Shown: positions 5,341 to 8,673 of the stretch, in pieces | How positions within the stretch are numbered: position 1 is the stretch's first letter | Layout of the letters: each line of letters opens with the position of its first letter | Origin: Alphaproteobacteria bacterium | GTDB taxonomy: Bacteria; Pseudomonadota; Alphaproteobacteria; Micropepsales; Micropepsaceae | DNA length: 8,673 nt | Assembly: GCA_028869725.1 (NCBI GenBank) | Contig: JAGWRJ010000860.1 | Span: forward strand, 1-8,673 | Reading direction: 5' to 3' | Made by a program: the position numbers and the translations under genes | The notes under the pieces: generated by a model | What the model was told of the DNA's origin: nothing | The model's database searches: none | The model's input: the letters and a program-made list of their open reading frames with translations, nothing else

Positions 5341-6575
5341 TCCGCTCCGCCGCGCTTGCGCGTCTGCTGCGCCGGACATGCGTCCTTGTCGCGCTCAGCG
5401 CGATGGCAGCTTTGCCGGCCTGCAGCAGCGTACAGCAACCACGTCCGCTTTCCCAATCAGCTACCACGCGTCCGTCTGCGCCTGCAGAAGGAGGGAACGG
5501 ACATCAAGGCTATCTGCGCCTTCCGGGCATGGCGGCAAACGAGACAGCGTTGCGGGTCGGGATCATTCTGCCGTTTTCAAACGGCTCGGCCGCAACCCGC
5601 AAGCTTGCCGCGAGCATGATGAATGCGGCCCAGATGGCGCTGTACGATTCCGGCAAGACCAATATCGTTCTGATAACCGGTGATGAGGGTGGCGGCGGTG
5701 CCGAGGCAGCCACTGCGGCGCAGACCCTGATCCGCAAAGGCGTGCGGATTATCATCGGACCTCTTTTTGCCGGCTCTGTTCGCGCTGTCGCACCGGTGGC
5801 CGAAGCGGCAGGCATTCCAGTCATCGCCTTTTCGAGCGATCGCAGTGTCGCCCGACCCGGCGTCTATCTCCTCAGCTTCCAGCCGGAAAACGAAGTCCGA
5901 CGGATTGTCGACTATGCCGCGAGCCAGGGGCACACAGCTTTTGCAGCCCTGTTACCAAGAAATGCGTATGGCGATCACGTCGCCGCCGCCTTCGAAAGGG
6001 ACGTGCCGCAGGTGTCGGGCAAGGTCGTCGATATCGAACGTTTCGACCCTCAGAACGGCGATGTGGCGCCTCAGGCTGCATCCATGGCCAGCGCCCATCC
6101 CGATGCGGTGCTGGTCGCGCAGGGCGGCGCTGGTCTGCGCAGCACCGCTCAGGCGCTCTCCATCGATGGGCTTGCCGGCAAGCGCGCCCAGCTTCTTGGC
6201 ACAGGATTGTGGGACGACACCTCGATCCTTGGTGAGCAGACGCTGGATGGCGGCTGGTTCGCCGCACCCCAGCCCGATGCGAACAGCGCCTTCATCCGCC
6301 ACTATGAAGCATCGTTCGGTACGACCCCGCCAACCCTGTCGAGCCTGTCCTACGATGCTGTCGCGCTGGTCGGGCTTTTGTCGCAGGAACCAGATGGCGA
6401 ACGGTTCAGCGCCGAAGCCCTGACCAATCCCAATGGCTTTTCCGGGGTCAATGGCATCTTTCGTTTTGAACCCAATGGTGACTGCCAGCGTGGGCTCGCC
6501 ATCCTGGCGGTTGGAGCCGATGGCTTTAACGTGGTGGCGCCGGCGCCCTCTACATTCCAGAAGCAGGGGTCCTAG
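5304..6575 (+). CDS. LppC-like lipoprotein, penicillin-binding protein activator family
   Basis: Predicted lipoprotein of 423 residues with a periplasmic-binding-protein fold (type I, Leu/Ile/Val-receptor-like). E. coli LpoA/LppC, the best-known relative, is an outer-membrane lipoprotein that activates PBP1A; whether this shorter protein does so is inferred. The signal peptide has a basic stretch (RLLRRT, 20-25), a hydrophobic core (26-39) and a lipobox LPAC with Cys40 as the lipidation site. A Ser/Pro/Gly-rich linker (41-80) leads to a domain starting ALRVGIILPFSNGSAATRKL (82-101), with DEGGGGAEAATAAQTLIRKG (127-146), IIIGPLFAGSVRAVAPVAEA (149-168) and GIPVIAFSSDR (170-180). ATG 5304 is chosen because earlier in-frame ATGs at 5196 and 5202 would put about 36 extra residues before the signal peptide and run deep into rsmI; its Shine-Dalgarno sequence is weak. 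The likely roles are peptidoglycan synthase control or, less likely, ligand binding for transport. Confidence 0.82.
   Translation: MIALPKILTVVSFRSAALARLLRRTCVLVALSAMAALPACSSVQQPRPLSQSATTRPSAPAEGGNGHQGYLRLPGMAANETALRVGIILPFSNGSAATRKLAASMMNAAQMALYDSGKTNIVLITGDEGGGGAEAATAAQTLIRKGVRIIIGPLFAGSVRAVAPVAEAAGIPVIAFSSDRSVARPGVYLLSFQPENEVRRIVDYAASQGHTAFAALLPRNAYGDHVAAAFERDVPQVSGKVVDIERFDPQNGDVAPQAASMASAHPDAVLVAQGGAGLRSTAQALSIDGLAGKRAQLLGTGLWDDTSILGEQTLDGGWFAAPQPDANSAFIRHYEASFGTTPPTLSSLSYDAVALVGLLSQEPDGERFSAEALTNPNGFSGVNGIFRFEPNGDCQRGLAILAVGADGFNVVAPAPSTFQKQGS
6572..6575. other. Shared CTAG: stop codons of two convergent genes
   Basis: The plus-strand lipoprotein gene stops with TAG at 6573-6575, and the minus-strand hemW stops with TAG at 6574-6572. 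The palindrome CTAG therefore ends both genes, with a 4-bp tail-to-tail overlap and no room for a terminator between them. Confidence 0.95.
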
Positions 6576-7714
6576 ACGAGTTCGCCGATCAGGTGATTGA
6601 GGACGAGCCGGCCTCTCTGCGTCGCGGCAAGCCGGCCTTCGTTCAGCGACAGCCATCCTGCATTCACCAGCTGGGCAAGACGCTCTGGATCTGCCGTCCA
6701 GTTGAAGCGAGCCTGAAGCGTTGCAAGGTCCACGCCCTCACTGAGGCGCAGGCCCATCAGCAGGAATTCCTCCGCCGCCTCCGCGTCACTGAGCAGCACA
6801 CACTCCGCCAGTCCATGCCCGTGCGCTGCGACCTCTGTACGCCAGCGTTCCGGCAGTTTCTCACCCTGAGTCGCAAGACGCCCGTGCAGCGTGTCGAGAC
6901 GGCCATGGGCACCAGGTCCTGCACCGACATATGAGCCATAGCGCCAGTAGAGGAGATTGTGCCGGCATTCAGCGCCGGGCACCGCGTGATTGGAAATCTC
7001 ATAGGCCGGGCGGCCGGCTGCGGACATGATCTGCTGCGTACATTCATAAAGCTCCGCCGCGTTTTCATCTGGGGCAATCAGGATTTCCCCCCTGGCGGTG
7101 CGCCGGGCAAAGGGCGTGCCCTCTTCGATTGTCAGCTGATAGAGCGACAGATGTTCAGTGTCGAAGGCCAGAGCCCGGCGCAGTTCCTCCTGCCATCCGG
7201 CAACGGTCTGGCCGGCGCGCGCATAGATCAAATCCATGGAGACCCGGGTGAACTGATGCTGTGCCATTCTGACCGCAGCCAGCGCTTCGTCGACTGTATG
7301 GAGTCGACCAAGAAATCTGAGCGCAGAATCGTCCAGAGCCTGCACGCCGAGCGACAGGCGATTGACGCCTCTGGCCCGATAGTCCGCGAAACGGGCGGCA
7401 TCAGCACTGGCCGGATTGGCTTCGAGCGTGATCTCGACATCCTCTGCCAGCGACCACAGCCGCGTGATGGCATCAAGGACCTGACTGAGCGCCGCACCTG
7501 ACATCAAGGACGGTGTGCCGCCACCAAAGAAGATGCTCGACACCGTCGGGCGGATGTCGCCTTGCAGCGTCGCATGATGCTGCAGCTCACTGGCGATCGC
7601 CTCTGCCCACATTTCATCATCGATCCGGCTGCGCACATGCGAATTGAAATCGCAATATGGGCATTTGGCGGCGCAGTATGGCCAGTGCACGTAGATGCCG
7701 AAGGCCGCGGTCAT
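6572..7714 (-). CDS. hemW: Radical SAM heme chaperone HemW
   Basis: Cytoplasmic or membrane-associated radical SAM family protein of 380 residues. HemW binds heme and is thought to deliver it to respiratory proteins; it was long annotated as an oxygen-independent coproporphyrinogen III oxidase. The [4Fe-4S] motif is YCAAKCPYCDF, with Cys14, Cys18 and Cys21. Phe23 stands where true HemN has a fourth Cys, which argues for HemW. Further marks: SAM-contacting FFGGGTPSL (62-70), ITLEANP (95-101), RLSLGVQALDD (119-129), SMDLIYARAGQT (159-170), LSLYQLTIEEGTPF (189-202) and HNLLYW (252-257), then GSYVGAGPGAHG. A C-terminal winged-helix-like region follows. The start overlaps the rdgB stop as ATGA, and no Shine-Dalgarno sequence is visible, so translation is probably coupled to rdgB. 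Confidence 0.95.
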   Translation of the reverse strand: MTAAFGIYVHWPYCAAKCPYCDFNSHVRSRIDDEMWAEAIASELQHHATLQGDIRPTVSSIFFGGGTPSLMSGAALSQVLDAITRLWSLAEDVEITLEANPASADAARFADYRARGVNRLSLGVQALDDSALRFLGRLHTVDEALAAVRMAQHQFTRVSMDLIYARAGQTVAGWQEELRRALAFDTEHLSLYQLTIEEGTPFARRTARGEILIAPDENAAELYECTQQIMSAAGRPAYEISNHAVPGAECRHNLLYWRYGSYVGAGPGAHGRLDTLHGRLATQGEKLPERWRTEVAAHGHGLAECVLLSDAEAAEEFLLMGLRLSEGVDLATLQARFNWTADPERLAQLVNAGWLSLNEGRLAATQRGRLVLNHLIGELV

Positions 7715-8313
7715 GGCATTTTGAGCGCGGCCACAAGCTTGGCAAAGGCCTGCGCACGATGGCTCAGGCGATGCTTCAGGGCCGGATCGATTTCACCGAA
7801 ACTCTGCTTCATACCGTCGGCAACGAAGATCGGATCATAGCCGAAGCCCTTGTCACCACTGGGCGGAAAGCGCAAGTGACCATGGACCTCGCCTTCGAAG
7901 ATCGCGCAGTCACCGCGAGGTTCGGCAAGGGCCAGGGCGCACACGAACTTTGCGCGCGCCGCAGTGACAGATTTCTGCGCAAGCTCGCGTTCGATGCGCG
8001 CCATGGCCGCGGTAAAGTCGCGATTGGGCCCGGCCCATCGCGCAGAATATATCCCCGGCGCGCCGCCCAGGGCGTCTACGACCAGACCAGAATCATCGGC
8101 GAGGGCAGCACACATGCTGGCGTCGGCGGCAGCGCGGGCCTTGAGTTCTGCGTTGGCCGCAAAACTGTCGCCTGTCTCCTCGGGTTCGGCCAATCCCAGT
8201 TGCGCCGCACTCTTGATCGTGAGTGCGAAGGGACCGAGCAGATCGGCGATTTCACGCACCTTGCCGGGATTGTGACTTGCCACCACGACGGTCTTGCCAG
8301 ACTGAAGCTTCAT
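7711..8313 (-). CDS. rdgB: dITP/XTP pyrophosphatase (RdgB/HAM1 family)
   Basis: Cytosolic house-cleaning nucleoside triphosphatase that converts dITP, ITP and XTP to the monophosphate plus pyrophosphate, keeping deaminated purines out of DNA and RNA. The 200 residues match the family (197 in E. coli). Motifs: VVASHNPGKVREI (10-22), ETGDSFAANAELKA (46-59), ADDSGLVVDALGGAPGIYSA (72-91) with RWAG following, GDKGFGYDPIF (153-163) and LSHRAQAF (183-190). The SHNPGK loop and the ADDSGL acidic pair are the substrate and Mg-binding elements of the family. Both ends overlap neighbours by ATGA (rph upstream, hemW downstream), which indicates an operon with coupled translation. Confidence 0.96.
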   Translation of the reverse strand: MKLQSGKTVVVASHNPGKVREIADLLGPFALTIKSAAQLGLAEPEETGDSFAANAELKARAAADASMCAALADDSGLVVDALGGAPGIYSARWAGPNRDFTAAMARIERELAQKSVTAARAKFVCALALAEPRGDCAIFEGEVHGHLRFPPSGDKGFGYDPIFVADGMKQSFGEIDPALKHRLSHRAQAFAKLVAALKMP

Positions 8314-8673
8314 GCGCCGAGGGCCTCGTTCTGTCGGTTCATCAGTTCACGGGTGCCCTTGCGCGCCAGCGCAATAAGCTGCGCGAACTGTGTGTCGGTA
8401 AACGGAGCGGCTTCGGCGGTGGCCTGGATCTCGACAATCCCACCCTGTCCCGTCAGGACGAAATTGGCATCGGTTTCGGCCGCGGAATCTTCGCTATAGT
8501 CAAGGTCGAGCACCGCCTCACCCTTGACGATACCGCACGACACTGCTGCCACCTGGTCGCGGAGCAGGGGATTTTTCAGCATACCAGTCTTTTTCATGAA
8601 GGCGGCGCACTGGGCGAGCGCCACATAGCCTCCCGTGATCGCGGCGGTGCGGGTACCGCCATCGGCCTGCAGC
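8310..8673 (-). CDS. rph: Ribonuclease PH, C-terminal part (runs off the right edge)
   Basis: Phosphorolytic 3'-5' exoribonuclease that trims the 3' ends of tRNA precursors and structured RNAs. About 120 codons, half of the usual 238 or so residues, are visible. The frame is open to the window edge and reads LQADGGTRTAAITGGYVAL at the cut end, a hallmark of the family. A GTG at 8624 lies within this conserved block and is an internal valine, not a start. Further marks: VSCGIVKGEAVLDLDYSEDS, then AAETDANFV (catalytic acidic region), VEIQATAEAAPF, and a helical C-terminus with GTRELMNRQNEALG. No frameshift is seen in this half. The stop overlaps the rdgB start as ATGA. In many Alphaproteobacteria hrcA lies divergently beyond rph, which is outside this window. 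Confidence 0.96.
   Translation of the reverse strand, partial: LQADGGTRTAAITGGYVALAQCAAFMKKTGMLKNPLLRDQVAAVSCGIVKGEAVLDLDYSEDSAAETDANFVLTGQGGIVEIQATAEAAPFTDTQFAQLIALARKGTRELMNRQNEALGA

Noticed and set aside
6170..6183. A perfect 14-bp palindrome GCTTGCCGGCAAGC inside the lipoprotein gene
   Set aside because: It encodes ordinary protein sequence (Leu-Ala-Gly-Lys) in the middle of the domain, has no loop or T-run, and is plausible by chance in GC-rich coding DNA.
6572..7714. Calling the radical SAM gene hemN (coproporphyrinogen III dehydrogenase)
   Set aside because: The cluster motif ends CDF rather than CxC with a fourth cysteine, and the HNLLYW motif is present, both pointing to HemW.
7657..8499. 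A 280-codon open frame opposite rdgB and parts of hemW and rph
   Set aside because: It spans three conserved genes on the other strand and shows no family features.

Overview
This is an 8.7-kb stretch of high-GC bacterial chromosome made almost entirely of conserved housekeeping genes. The run rph-rdgB-hemW, next to an LppC-like lipoprotein gene, rsmI and gshB, is an arrangement I know from Alphaproteobacteria. The GshB, OlsB and HemW sequences also fit that class. I cannot fix the order or genus from the sequence alone. I see no insertion sequence, phage gene, tRNA, rRNA or CRISPR array.

Left part (1-2444, plus strand): an AmpG-type muropeptide permease of the MFS fold is followed, after a 198-nt gap, by an OlsB-type ornithine-acyl-ACP N-acyltransferase. 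The gap holds a possible sigma70-type promoter and a strong GC hairpin. The acyltransferase most likely begins at TTG, placed by a good Shine-Dalgarno sequence.

Middle part (2496-5340, minus strand): rsmI (16S rRNA 2'-O-methyltransferase), a SirB1-like transglutaminase-fold/TPR protein and gshB (glutathione synthetase) form a probable operon reading rsmI > sirB1 > gshB. In many Alphaproteobacteria a small yraN gene lies between rsmI and gshB. Here the SirB1-like gene takes that place and yraN does not fit in the gap.

Right part: an LppC/PBP-activator-like lipoprotein (5304-6575, plus strand) diverges from rsmI, with the two 5' ends overlapping. It converges on hemW with stop codons sharing one CTAG palindrome. 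hemW, rdgB and rph (minus strand; rph runs off the right edge) are joined by two ATGA stop/start overlaps, so they are very probably co-transcribed in the order rph > rdgB > hemW.

The themes are cell-envelope upkeep (muropeptide uptake, ornithine lipid, PBP-activator lipoprotein), RNA maturation (Rph, RsmI), nucleotide-pool cleaning (RdgB), heme delivery (HemW) and glutathione synthesis. I did not find a convincing new system. The observations worth a second look concern gene junctions, leaders and the yraN/sirB1 swap.
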